64,000 nt of DNA, taken from positions 310,001 to 374,000 of the forward strand of contig OZ025661.1 in NCBI GenBank assembly GCA_964019335.1, in the 5' to 3' direction. A program made the position numbers and the translations under genes. Of this stretch, positions 35,858 through 46,665 are shown one piece after another. How positions within the stretch are numbered: the first letter of the stretch is position 1; the number at the start of each line of letters is the position of its first letter. This DNA comes from Diplonema japonicum (taxonomy: Eukaryota; Euglenozoa; Diplonemea; Diplonemida; Diplonemidae). The notes beneath the pieces are model-generated. The model was not told the origin of the DNA. It saw only the letters and a program-made list of their open reading frames with translations, and searched no databases.

Positions 35858-38662
35858 CTAGTAAACGGCAATGCCCGCACGCGCCAAGGAACCGGTGGTG
35901 TGCGCAATGAAGTCCTCTTCTCCAGAGTAATGGTTGCCCCTTCCCTTCTCCCAATACGTCCCCATGAGGCCCAGCACGACAGAGGAACAATCGGACGGGT
36001 TTAACATCGCGGCAGACATGCATCGCTTCGAAAGCTCGGCGGCGAGGAATTTCGCATCGCAACAGTGCAGAATAACGTCGCAGGACAAATGCGCCATGGC
36101 AGCCTCAGAACCACGACCACCAAGCACGGCTTCAAGGCATTCCTCTGCGATTGCACGTTGCTCGGGCAGCCCACAGTTAAGGTAATAAGCATCGATTCCC
36201 CAATCGGACTCCGTTAAAAGCTCGAACTGCGCTGTAAAATACGCCCCTCGCACCGCCCCACGATCATCGGGGTGTACATTCTGGAGGAACATCCCCAGCC
36301 CCATGGGGAGCATGCTGAGGTTCTTTGCACCATGATATTTTGCTGAATTGAAGATTGTACGGTACGTTTCCTTCAACCTCTCTTTCAACATATTTAATGC
36401 TAAATGTGTGAACCCCTTCCACCCAGTGTGGCGGGGTATTCCAAGCGGCTGGGGTGGTCTTTTGAAGTACTTCGACGCCTCTAGTACTGTTGATGATGGG
36501 TTTCTGAAATCCAGTCCTGTGGCAGACAGAAAGGTAACAGGTTGTGGGGTGATGGATGTTAGCTGATTGTGATCACCGTCGCACCCGTCCACTAGAAAAT
36601 ATCCTTGCTGTGAGATGCACACGCCGGTGCAGAGTTCGGTTAGTGAAAGTTCAATTGCAGCTTTTCCGTCTGCTGCAGATGAGAATCCTGATTCGTACGG
36701 AAATTGTAGAATGTGGTGTTTCCATTCTTCGAATTGCCCGATGACGGTCTTGATGGGGTTTGTCTCGTCTGCTTGCAAACAGTTGACGAGGTTTCTTTGG
36801 CATTGTATCTGCGATGTTATTGTGTCTTTCTTCTTCCTCCAGGCGCCGACGTCTACAGACGTATTGTTCATGTTCAATGAAATCGAACGGTCGTCCGACT
36901 CCAACTGCGAGAGAATCTGCAGCTCCGATGTTAAAACCCCGAATTTAATTAAAGGGCAGGCACGGTGGATGGACCATGTTTGCTGCATACTCTTCATCGT
37001 GGTGAACCGAAGCAGGTCGGAGAAAAACTTCTTCGGAATGGTCGAGGCCGTTGAAACATGCGTGCTTTGGATAAGCCGTTTCAACTCCCCGATTGTAATA
37101 CGAAACTCGTTGTCCCCGTAAATGTCTACCGCGGAAGGCCCGTCGAACATTTTTTCTTTTTCCTCGGAGTTGTCGAAAATATCGTCTATGGAAAGTTTCT
37201 TCACGCGTTCTTCAAGAGCGATTTTATCGATAATTTTACCGCTGACAGTTATCTCAGCATCGTCGTCAGGTCTGTCAACCGGGTGCGGTTTTAATTCTAT
37301 ATGCGGCAGCCCAGGTTCAACATCTTCACAATCTTCCGTTCGCCCTAACAGGTAAAGCAACGTGTGCGCAGGACGTTTTCTGTGACAATACATTTTAGTC
37401 CTATCGGTTGATGTGTTGTTGAAAGCGATCCCTGGTTCCGTTTTCCGTTTTATATCCGTTCTCGAAAACGGCGATGCGTGAGCAACGGGCCCGGCCAAGA
37501 TAGCCTCAACCCGTTCATTTCTCTCGTCGTCATGTAACAGCGAAGCGATTACAGATAAATATATAGTGGTCCGCCCGGAAAGAACATCACGCTCTGCTTT
37601 GTAAAACGGAAGCCTGTATAATGAAGCTCTTTTGAATCGTAACATGCTGCTCCGTCGAGGGTTGTCAAGGAATTCAGATGCAACAAGATGTTTATACGTG
37701 CTTCCTGTCCGTTCAGCACGGAAACATTCCAAGAGAAACGACTGGAGGTCCTCCGGAATACTGTTTCGGGATATATTGTCAAGCGGTGTTTTACCTGTTT
37801 TCGCTGCCGACCCGCTCGCGTAAAGATAAGCAGCGGGGCCCCACGATTCCGATCCAAACGCAACAGCAGACCATGTCATCTTCGCTGTTACCATCTCGAG
37901 AATGGAACACCCCAACGCCCACAAATCAGACTGCTCGCTGTACCTTGATGTTGTAACGACCATTGGCGACATATACGGTGGAGACCCAATTGTCATGTTC
38001 ACCTCTGTCTTCAATACAGATGTTGATAACCCGAAATCTGTTAACGCTACACAGCCAGTTGTGTCGGCCAACATGTTTTGCGGTTTTAAATCACGGTGTA
38101 GAATACCGCAGGAATGCAGGTAGCCAAGCCCTGCTAAGAGTTGCGCGGTGTATTTTCGAACTGTGTATTGAGGAAGCGCGCCGAATTCCATTATTTGATG
38201 CGCGATGCTTCCTTGTGTCCAGAATGACATTACGATTTCTGCTGTTGATAAATTGTCGGCAACCGAGAAGTCCCATACCCGGACGATATTTCTGTGGGAG
38301 AGTTGTTTCAAAACCGAGTATTCGTTCAACGCCTCGTCCATTGTGCATCCTTTCAAGCACATAACTTTAACAGCGTAAACAGTACCGTAGCGGTCCAGGC
38401 CTTTGTATACTTCTCCGAAAGCTCCCTTGCCGATCATCTGTCCCCGTGCGAGGCCGCATGCGAGCTTGGCGTCGGGTGTTTTTATGCTGTTGGCTTCTAT
38501 GATTCTTTGGTATTTCTCTCCAGCGTCGGTGCATAGTTGGTAACATGCTTCGGAAGCGGTCTCCGGTCGTGTTTTGAGAATCCTTTTCAGCAGCATGTCT
38601 ACTAGTCTCGGGACGCCCACCGAATGGAGGTACTCTGCGTGCAGATTCTGTTGGAGGTGCAT
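35858..38662 (-). CDS. Protein kinase with N-terminal RIIa/DPY30-like docking segment and large unassigned C-terminal region
   Basis: The product has 934 residues. I start at MHLQQN (38662) because the in-frame sequence upstream is only lysine/phenylalanine low complexity. Residues 6-45 (AEYLHSVGVPRLVDMLLKRI followed by TRPE) resemble the RIIa/DPY-30 dimerisation and docking fold used to anchor kinases and ciliary proteins. The kinase domain spans about 75-340: glycine loop GKGAFGEVY (79-86), lysine in AVKV (99), HRDLKPQN (189-196), DFG (209-211) and DLWALG (about 246). The activation segment reads GSPPYMSPM, so the usual APE glutamate is missing. The overall pattern is STE/MAP3K-like. Residues about 350-934 contain no domain I recognise. 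They end in a conserved-looking GLMGTYWEKGRGNHYSGEED segment. It is probably an active serine/threonine kinase; the anchoring role is inferred. Confidence 0.88.
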   Translation of the reverse strand: MHLQQNLHAEYLHSVGVPRLVDMLLKRILKTRPETASEACYQLCTDAGEKYQRIIEANSIKTPDAKLACGLARGQMIGKGAFGEVYKGLDRYGTVYAVKVMCLKGCTMDEALNEYSVLKQLSHRNIVRVWDFSVADNLSTAEIVMSFWTQGSIAHQIMEFGALPQYTVRKYTAQLLAGLGYLHSCGILHRDLKPQNMLADTTGCVALTDFGLSTSVLKTEVNMTIGSPPYMSPMVVTTSRYSEQSDLWALGCSILEMVTAKMTWSAVAFGSESWGPAAYLYASGSAAKTGKTPLDNISRNSIPEDLQSFLLECFRAERTGSTYKHLVASEFLDNPRRSSMLRFKRASLYRLPFYKAERDVLSGRTTIYLSVIASLLHDDERNERVEAILAGPVAHASPFSRTDIKRKTEPGIAFNNTSTDRTKMYCHRKRPAHTLLYLLGRTEDCEDVEPGLPHIELKPHPVDRPDDDAEITVSGKIIDKIALEERVKKLSIDDIFDNSEEKEKMFDGPSAVDIYGDNEFRITIGELKRLIQSTHVSTASTIPKKFFSDLLRFTTMKSMQQTWSIHRACPLIKFGVLTSELQILSQLESDDRSISLNMNNTSVDVGAWRKKKDTITSQIQCQRNLVNCLQADETNPIKTVIGQFEEWKHHILQFPYESGFSSAADGKAAIELSLTELCTGVCISQQGYFLVDGCDGDHNQLTSITPQPVTFLSATGLDFRNPSSTVLEASKYFKRPPQPLGIPRHTGWKGFTHLALNMLKERLKETYRTIFNSAKYHGAKNLSMLPMGLGMFLQNVHPDDRGAVRGAYFTAQFELLTESDWGIDAYYLNCGLPEQRAIAEECLEAVLGGRGSEAAMAHLSCDVILHCCDAKFLAAELSKRCMSAAMLNPSDCSSVVLGLMGTYWEKGRGNHYSGEEDFIAHTTGSLARAGIAVY

Positions 38663-40584
38663 TTTTTTTTCTTTTTTTCTTGAATCCTGTTTTTTTTTTT
38701 TTTTTTTTTTTTTTTCGTGTGGGTGTGACAAAAAGAAAAAAAAATAGGGGAAAAAAAAAAGAAAAGAATAAGAGGAAAAAAAAAAGGGGGGGGAAAAAAA
38801 GGGAAAATAAAATGTATAATTTCCCTTTGTTTTTCTTTTTTTTTTTGAATGAAGAAGAATAAACACTCTTTCCTCTTTCTTTTTTTTTTCTTTTCTTTTT
38901 TTTTTTTTTCCGCTCCTTTCTTTTCTTCTGGGTAGTCGGTTATGTATCAAAAAAAAAGGAAATAAAGAAAGGATAAAGAAGCTAACTTATAGAGAGAAAA
39001 ATAGGGGGGAAAAAAAAAGAAAAAAGTTGAGAAGAGAAACTTGAGATGTTATCCTGTTTTGGAGGAGGAATACGGAGAGAAGAGAAAGAGAGTGTGTGTA
39101 TTTTTTCTTTCCCCTCCCCCCCTTTTTTTTTGTTCACCCCCTAAGAAAATCTCAGAACAAATAGTTTTAGGTAATCACAAACACCTTTTACACGAACATA
39201 AAAAGAATGAAGATAAAAAAAAAAAAAAAAAAAAGAGGGGCCAAGAGTTAAATCGTTAATAGCAATTTTCTAGGGGGGATATAAAGAAAATTAAGAAAGT
39301 CACTCGCAAAGCTTCTTCTTTCATAGGTAGTAGTTTATAGTTTACACCTAATGTGATGACACACGTAGTATAGGCCAAGTCTATCCGCCAGCCGTTTCAC
39401 AGCAGCATATGCATGCCACTTGACGGGGAGAAGATCCTAAGGAGAATGAAAAAAAAAAAGGAAAATATATATAGTAATATTCTGCCATAGGATTATAATT
39501 ATTCTGTTTTACTGAAGAAAAACGAATTTTTTTTTTTTTTTTTTTTTTTTAGTGTGGTTTACTTAAGATAAGCTCGGTCAAAAAAAAATAGCAAAGAAAA
39601 GGGAAAAAAAAAAAAAGGAAAAAAAAATCACTATGATTGGAAACGAAGTGGTTAGCAACGGCCCACCAAAAGAGAAAAAAAAAAAAATACAGACCCCCTC
39701 TCTCCCCTCTCAAAAAATAAGAACTTCTGTTGCACTTCTTCTTTTCGTGCAAAGTAGCGACTTTCATATCACTTGTTCCTGTGGGGGGGTATTTTTTTCT
39801 GCAAGAAAAAAGAAAAATATGAATAAATATTGTTTGCTTGTTAGGGGGAGGGGGTTTTTTTTTGTTTTTTGTTTGATTTTCACGTCACTAATCGAGATTT
39901 TTGTTTTTTTATAACAAAAGGGAATATAGGGAAATATACAAGCAGAGAAGGGGGAAGAGGAGAAGGTTTTTTTTTTTTCTTTTTTTTTTTTCTTCTTCTT
40001 GTCCATTATCTTAGGCTCCTTGGATGGCTTAAAAAAAAAAACTTCTGTCTTTTACGTGAATATTTCTTTTTAGCAAAAAATGGATTCTACTGGAAATCTC
40101 TTTCACCTCCTTTTTTTCTGGGAAAAGTTGTATTTGCAGCGCCTTCCTTTTACCAGTACTTTTAAAGGGGGACACTTTTCTTCCAGAAAAAAAAAAAAAA
40201 AAAAAAAAGAGATTTCCAGTAAAAAGTTTGGGATTTTTTCCCCCCCACCTCTTTTCTTTGTTCCCCCTTCTTCTTTTTCTTTTGCGGATTCTAAAAAAAA
40301 AAAAGAAAAAAAAATCGTTTTTTTTTTCACCCTCAGTTTGGGGAACTATCTCCCACTAAGAGGAAAAAAAGGAGCAAAAAAAAAAAAAGAAAGTCGAAGG
40401 GGGGGGGGGGGGGGGATGGGGTGAGGAATGGTATATAAGAAATTGGCGAAATATAAGTAGAACTAAAGGACTGGGAGTAGTGAGTGGGCTCAAGAGCAGA
40501 GAATGAAACCCACAAAAAAAGGGGGGGCGATAAAAAAGTGCGTTTTTTTTTTTTTTAAATGGAGGAGAGTGTAAGCAAACGACC

Positions 40585-40625
<41 letters not shown>

Positions 40626-40987
40626 GCTACCGGTGATGACCGATGAGAACAACACATCTGATGTACTTCTTTATATTTCAAAAAAACTCTTTTTTTTTTA
40701 TAATTACTGTAAAGTGAAAAGTTCTGGAGAAAAACACCTTGAACATTGGGAAATACGCCAGGGTTCATGGCACCAGGCGGCAAAAAATTTGATACTTTGC
40801 TGGTGAGGATGGTCGTTGGAACATACATCTACGCACATAACCCTCAAGATTTAGGTACAACAAAGAATATTCCTCCCCTTTTCTGTAAAGACATTAATCG
40901 ATGCCCGGGGTCTTAAGCCTGACGAACCCATCCTGCTGATCCCGATATTTTTCTCTTCCGGATTTTTTTTTGCTTTATAGTAGTCGT

Positions 40988-41020
<33 letters not shown>

Positions 41021-41090
41021 TTCCCCTCGAAATCCAGTGTGTACTTTGGAAAAAAAAAAAAGAAAGAAAAAAATAGCTATTTACTGCCAA
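38663..41090. other. Homopolymer-rich intergenic DNA
   Basis: No supportable gene is present. The stretch consists of A, T and G runs with short unique islands, for example 39300-39440. All open frames in it encode poly-K/poly-F low complexity. It contains the A35 tract at 40588-40622 and one copy of a dispersed repeat at 40654-40679. Confidence 0.7.
40654..40679. repeat. Dispersed repeat, copy 1
   Basis: This 26-nt sequence with core CATCTGATGTACTTCT is identical to 42770-42795. It is closely matched at 62584-62609. It may be part of the end of a mobile element, since the other copies run into CACCACC followed by A-rich tracts. Confidence 0.6.
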
Positions 41091-41091
41091 C

Positions 41092-41136
41092 AAGTAATGA
41101 CTTTACCGTTACCTCGAGGTCGGTAAAGCATTACTT
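41092..41136. repeat. Short perfect-type inverted repeat (hairpin)
   Basis: The arm AAGTAATGACTTTACCG at 41092-41108 is matched by the reverse complement CGGTAAAGCATTACTT at 41121-41136. The arms flank a 12-nt loop. One base in the stem differs. It sits just outside the MITE-like element at 41153-41704 and shares the AAGTAAT word with its ends, so it may be part of the same element family. Confidence 0.6.
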
Positions 41137-41152
41137 GGCGGTAGGTAAGTGG

Positions 41153-41704
41153 TTTTATTTCGCGACACTCTGAAATTACTTCACCACGAGGGGCACAACA
41201 GGGTGACAAGGGGTACAACAAGAGAGGGGTTACAAAGGTTACAATACAAGTTGTTTTTCCTCCTTTTGTTGACTAAGAGCTGCCGCTGTCGCTGGCATTG
41301 CCACTGTCACCATCTCTAATCAGGCCTTCCCATACCTGGCGCGGCCGCTGGCTCCTTTTTTTCTGCTGCTTCGGTATTTTGAAGTCTTTTGGGGAGCTTG
41401 GGTAAGCTGACTAAGTTACCCTTACCCACAGAAGAGTTACCCACAGAAACTGGGAACAAGGCCTAGCCAAAAGTGGGCAAATTGGGAGGAAAAAGTAGTC
41501 CGGGGGAAATTAGCAAACTGAGAGGAAAAGTAGCCCCACTGGGAACCGAACCGAGGCAAAAATTGGCCTACCAAGGCGTATTATTTATCGGAAACCCCTA
41601 TTACAAAACGGAAAACAGGCCATTATTTCACCGTGAAGTAATGAGATTTAGCGTGAAGTAGGCCCCCCAGTGCGTGAAGTAATTTCTGAAGAGTGAAATA
41701 AAAA
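41153..41704. mobile_element. MITE-like element with terminal inverted repeats
   Basis: The left end (41153-41184) contains TTTTATTTC, then CACTCT, then GAAATTACTTCAC. The right end (41673-41704) is its reverse complement with small indels: GTGAAGTAATTTC, then AGAGTG, then AAATAAAA. The interior of about 490 bp is unique sequence without a convincing frame. It holds another palindrome of the same words near 41620-41645 (TTATTTCAC/GTGAAGTAA). No transposase is present, so it would be non-autonomous. A clear target-site duplication is hidden by flanking A/T runs. Confidence 0.5.
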
Positions 41705-42258
41705 AAAAAAAAAAGCCAAAACATACAATTAGAAACAAATATAACTCCAGGGTACAACTTCTCAAGGGGAGGGGGGGGTTTATTTTCTGTCAATAAAAAA
41801 AAAAGGAAAAATATTAAATTGCACGCCCGTACAATTTAATGAAATTGTCATCCCACCTTTTTTTTTTTTTTTTTTTTTTGGTGCAGTTCTTGCGCGAGTG
41901 AAGCAAATGAAGAGGAACGGCTTTGTTACATTTCATTATCCACAGCGAATAAGTTTCTTTTTCTTTTTCTTTTTCTTTTTTTTTTATTATTATTTGTTCA
42001 ATATTGTGAACTAATCTGCGACAATGGGAACAATTGGCGAAAAGAAAAAAGGGGGGAGGATGAAAAAATTTAGTCTTTTTTTCTTTTTTTTTTTTTGTAT
42101 TCTTCATTGGGGCACCTGGCGTGTCTGAACGCCTTGGTTTTTTTTTGTTTTTTTCTTCTTTTCTTCTTCTTTCTTTTTCTTTTTTATATTTACCTGCTCC
42201 GAGCAAAGAAAGTGAAATCTCATTTTAAAAAAAAGTGAAAAAGGGTTCTTTTCGCTAC

Positions 42259-42260
<2 letters not shown>

Positions 42261-42300
<40 letters not shown>
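42261..42300. repeat. A40 homopolymer
   Basis: Forty consecutive A on the plus strand. This is one of many such tracts in the spacer; others include T48 at 54241-54288 and T51 at 59581-59631. Confidence 0.95.
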
Positions 42301-42303
<3 letters not shown>

Positions 42304-42769
42304 ATAGTAAAAGACAATCCCACTCGAGGACAGCCTCTTGTGGTGTGAGTTCCTATCTATTAATGCTCCCCTTCTGGAGCATAGCCTTCGTTCCTATTGT
42401 CGCCTTTAAAGCTTTTCGTAGTTTCGACACGTGTTCTTTCTTGTATGTCCCTTTCAACTCCTGTAGCTTTTGCGCTGTCTGTCTTGATGCGAAGATCGGT
42501 CTCCTGTTAAAGCCTATTGCAGCCTTGCCTCCGATCGCTGTGAGCGACTTGACCCTCTTGAAAAAAAGAAATTCGGTAATTTTTAAAAGAAGCGCCCTGC
42601 AGCACCTTCTACTTGATTGCCCTCAACCCAGCTGTAGTTTCTTCTGCGTTCCGCGTCGTGTCCTTAATGCGTGCGGTGTGCAGATCAACCCCAGCAACCA
42701 AGATTCTGGGCCTGTGCAGTTTGCTGCCTGTTCGTCACCCTGAGCATCTGCTTCTTCCACTCGGGCGCC
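42301..42769. other. Non-repetitive island of unknown origin in low-complexity DNA
   Basis: This stretch of about 470 bp has normal base composition between homopolymer deserts. The minus strand reads as broken lysine-rich coding-like pieces (a segment with FNRRPIFASRQTAQKL, then KLRKALKATIGTKAM) with stops between them. The plus strand has a 132-codon frame without recognisable features. It ends at a dispersed-repeat copy (42770-42795) followed by CACCACC and an A tract, the look of an element end. I cannot assign it. Confidence 0.35.
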
Positions 42770-42795
42770 ACATCTGATGTACTTCTTTATATTTC
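42770..42795. repeat. Dispersed repeat, copy 2
   Basis: Identical over 26 nt to 40654-40679. It is followed by CATATACTTCCCACCACC and an A-rich run, paralleling the third copy, where TGTTATCCTCACCACC precedes an A-rich run. Confidence 0.6.
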
Positions 42796-42799
42796 CATA

Positions 42800-43927
42800 T
42801 ACTTCCCACCACCTGAAAAAAAAAAGTTTGAAAAGTCCCATTTTTTTTTTTCTTCTTCCTCACTTTGCTCTTTCTTTGCTCAGAAGGGAGCAGACTGTTG
42901 ATTTTTTGTTTTCTTTTGTTTTTCTTGCTCTCTTTCTTTTTTTTTCTTCTTTTTTTTTGGAAACTGTGGCCTCCCAAGGTGAAATTATACTAAGAGGTGC
43001 TTACAATATGGTTTCATCAAAAAAAAAGCCATTTCAGATTTGAGTGTTTTTTTTGGGGGGGGCACCGTTTCGCGGGGGGAAAAAAAAGGCTCTTTCAAAG
43101 GTAGGTGTCTTTCTTTTTTTTTTTTTTTTTCCCAATGGCATTAGCAAAAAAGAAATAGAAAAAAAAGGGGGGGGGAAAGGAGCTGCATTAGGAGAAAAGA
43201 AATGCCCTTCCGGGCAATAGGTGTTCTCTCTGCTTTTGAAACATTTTTTTTTTCTCCTTCTTTCGTTCTCAGCTAGCTTTTCGACTCTGTGCATAGTATG
43301 ATGCTTATCATATCAGTATCTGTACTCTGAGGGAGGGAGAACACGTCAGTCCCTTTTAATTTTGTTATAAAAAAAAAAAAAGAAACGGGTGTGCAATACA
43401 ATTCTAACATTTTTTCACTGGATGTGGAAAAAAAAAAATGGAGTGAGGGAAACAAAACAAAAGAATAAGAAGAGGATAAGAAATAAAAAAATAAAAAATA
43501 AAAAATAAAAAATAAAAATAAACAGCGGAAGGGGAAGAATAAAAAGCTTTTCCTTTAAAAAAAAAAAAAAAAAAAAAAGTAACCAAAGGACCCGTTGGAA
43601 GACGTGGTGGTGGTGGGAAAAAATATGCAGTAGAATGTTGTGTTCATGCAAACATCTTCCTTTTTCTGTTTGGATAAAATAAAAGAGGTTTACACAAACT
43701 CCTTTCTACTTTCCTTTTTTTTTTTCCCGCTTCTCCGGTTCACTAAGCAGCCCACTCGACATAGCTGTTCTGATGTGCAAGATGTGAACAAGAAAAAAAA
43801 AAAAAAAAAAAAAAAAAAAGTGTCAGGTACAGAACGGTCAAATAAGATCTGAAGCGAACAGAGAACTTTAAAAAGAAGAAGAAAAAAAAAAAAGAAACCA
43901 TGAGCATCACCCCCCGGCCTCAACCAA

Positions 43928-43972
<45 letters not shown>

Positions 43973-45606
43973 CCCCCTCTCTCTAAAATATAACCAAAAA
44001 AAAAAGAGACATTTAAAAAAGATGAAAAGGTGAATACAAAAATAAAATAAAAAGAGTACGCCCCTGTGCTTATGATCCTGAGTATTGAAATTCAGGAACT
44101 CATAGATATACATAAAGGTCGTCCGGCATAAAAAATATCAACGCTTTTTTGTTTGTTTAAGCAAAAAGAAGGGGGGGGGGGGGGGGGCAGCATGCAACCA
44201 TAGGAAGATGACATATATGGTGATGGTGTACCTCTTGCCGTTCTGTAGACTGCGATGCTTGTTTGCTATGAGAGTTGCAAATGGTGTGACATTCCTTTAC
44301 CGGACGAATTCATAAACATATACATATTTTTTTTTTTCATTCTTCTCTTTGCTTTCGTCGTTCTTCAGCGGGCGTTTGGAGAAAAAGTAGAGGAGAGAGG
44401 AGAAAGAAAGAAAGAAAGAAAGAAAGAAAAAAAAGAAAAAAAAAAAGAGACATTTAAGGGTACCTGCGGTATGTGGCACGACGCCTAAAAAAAAAAAAAA
44501 AAAAAAAAAACTGTAAACTGGGAAAAAACCTTAATTTATTTTTTTTTTTATTTTTTATTTTTACTAACCTCCTAAGGGAAATCTTTCGGCTTGCCCGGGA
44601 AAAAAAAAAAGTTTACTTCATATATGGGGCGCAAGGCAAAGTGTAGTAGAAAAACCAATAAGGCGGTACAGGGGGGTACCCAGAAACTCCCCTTGACGAG
44701 GTCAAAAATGGGAGGCAGGGACCAGGGAGCCCAGGGAACTTCCAAGCGGCACCCGCGTTCACATTATGCACGAAAAATAGCAGCTCTTTTCCTATTACCC
44801 CCCCCCCTTTTTTTCTTTCTTTCTTTTTAAAAACGGTGAGCATCCGCTCGCACACCGAAATTTTCAAAAATCTTTTTTTTTTTCTTTTGCCGCCCAAGTA
44901 ATTTTTAATTCTTTTCTTTGCCTACAGCCTTGTAAAAACTCCCTAGGATCACAATAAACTCAATAAAACTACGGATTCTTATATTTAAAGTGACTTTATT
45001 TCTTCCCTCTGCTGATGTTCTGTCCCTAGGGATCTTATTCTTCACGAGCGAAGAAGCGAGGGAAAAGAACCCCTCAGATAGAAGATCAGCCACGGGAAAT
45101 AAAAAAGTCACTATTTTCCCAAAAAAAAAAAATCAATAGTTATTCCGTTCATTCTTCCGAGGCTTCATATCCTCTTTTTTTTTTTTTTTTTTTTCCCGAA
45201 ACCGCCCTTTGTCGAACAGCTTAACAGGGGGGGGAAATGGGCTCAGAAGGCTCCATTTCTAGTCTAAGAACAACCTACAATATCATTGTGGTCTCTCTCT
45301 TTTTTTTCTTTCTTTTTTCTTTTCTCTTCCTTCTTCTCGTGTTTACAATCTCATGTTACAGTGGTGGAGCACCGAGAGAGAGAGGGAGAGAGAGAGGAGG
45401 ACTTTCTTAAAATAAAAGATTTCTTTTAAATGCATTGCCCCCCAAAAAAAAAAAAAAAGAAGAAAAACTCCCCCGATCGACACAAAGGGCTCAAAATAGG
45501 GACTTCCACACCCCCCTGTATAGAGGTTTAAACCCACAAAAAAATGTTTAAAAAAAAAGGAGAGAGAGGGGTAAGTAGTACCTAGTACCCAAAAAAAGTA
45601 CTGAGA
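42800..45606. other. Homopolymer-rich intergenic DNA with small repeats
   Basis: No supportable gene. The stretch holds long A, T and G tracts, a GAAA tandem run near 44400-44430, and a weak inverted repeat at 44990-45003 and 45097-45112 (AGTGACTTTATTTC against AAAGTCACT). A segment at 44447-44486 resembles 45628-45671, sharing CCTGC, GTATGTG and CGCCTAA. Confidence 0.6.
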
Positions 45607-46523
45607 TTCACTTATTATCCAAAAAAAGGTGTCTTTGAAGGGAACCTGCAGTATGTGACAGGATCGCCTAACGACAATCAACTCATCTAGTGTTTGATCC
45701 CTTCTGTCGTGGTAGTGCCTTAGGCCCATCAGCAGCTTGGGCGTGAAACCGACTAGCGAGTTGTTGAAGATGCAATGAGTTCGCAGTTGCTCCTCTAGGA
45801 TCGGGTGGGTTGCCTTCGGGGACGCGAAGTCCCCGAAGGCAACCCACCCGATCTGGACGAGTGGAGTATCCAATGATGGAATGGCTGTGGAGCCCCAGGG
45901 TACGCAGTGAGTGTACTGACTTCATAGTTTCTGCTGGAATCAGGTGATTCCCAGTTCCTGTTCTGTGTGGTCCTAAGGCAATTGGACATGGGTCAGTCGG
46001 TCCTAAGGCAAGGTGTAATTGCTCGCCTCAAAGCCGCCACGGGTTCACTTGTGAGTCTGTGCGGGATTGCCGAAAGGGAATGCGTGAACATTCCGCAACT
46101 CGAATGCAGAGAACTGAAGTGGCAACACGTGACGATCCTGTCGACCATGTCCCAGGACGTTGAGGATTCTTCCGATTTTCCTAGCCCAGCATGCCAGGTC
46201 TTCACCACCCATGTGGATTCTCTCCGTTGCTATGAAGTCGACAGCAAGCTCCGCCTTGGACACTTGCCCTCCATCCTTGCCCCATTTCAGGGCACTCAGC
46301 CATTTGAGGACAAACGGGATCAGCCCCGGGAAGTACTTCTTCCCCAGCCCGTGCTTGTGATACCAAATGAGGGGTTTCGGTTCTAATAGGTTTCCCGGTT
46401 GGAATGGTCTTTTCCAGAAGTGTAGATTATCGTATCTGACCTTCTTCTCGGCGTGCAGGCTCTCGAGTTTCCCCGCAATTTCCGCAAAAAAGAAAAGCCA
46501 AACATTCACTTAATACCCAAAAA
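45607..46523 (-). mobile_element. Decayed retroelement-like fragment flanked by a repeated motif
   Basis: The minus-strand frame 46509-46045 (about 154 codons) contains WLSALKWGKDGGQVSKAELA followed by VDF. A tryptophan-rich segment followed by VSxxELAxDF recalls the C-terminal region of some non-LTR reverse-transcriptase elements. The match is by eye and tentative. The frame is followed by stops and frame changes down to about 45620, so it is broken. The motif TTCACTTAATACCCAAAAA borders it at 46505-46523. A related copy in the same orientation lies at 45607-45627, and an inverted copy at 46648-46665. These may be element ends. Confidence 0.35.
45799..45853. repeat. Perfect 25-bp inverted repeat with 5-nt loop
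   Basis: The left arm 45799-45823 begins GATCGGGTGGG. The right arm 45829-45853 is its exact reverse complement, and the loop is GCGAA. The arms are GC-rich and non-repetitive, unlike the surrounding homopolymers. RNA from either strand would form a very stable hairpin. It lies inside the decayed element at 45607-46523. Confidence 0.9.
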
Positions 46524-46665
46524 TGGATTTTTTTTTTTTTTGGGCCGAGGGGAAAAAAAAGGGGGGGGATTTGAAAATAAATCAAAATAAAAAAACAAAA
46601 AAAAAACTATTCTTCAGTGGATGGGCCCCAGATCCCCCAAAAACCGATTTTGGGTATTAAGTGAA

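Noticed and set aside
38663-38950. In-frame upstream extension of the RIIa-kinase frame to 38950
   Set aside because: The extra 96 codons are lysine/phenylalanine low complexity from homopolymer DNA. The start at 38662 directly precedes the docking segment.
42345-42743. 132-codon plus-strand frame as a gene
   Set aside because: It has no recognisable features and opposes the direction of all host genes. The opposite strand shows equally weak, broken coding-like pieces.
45829-45853. Rho-independent terminator at the perfect hairpin
   Set aside because: This is eukaryotic DNA, no gene ends there, and the hairpin lies within decayed mobile DNA.
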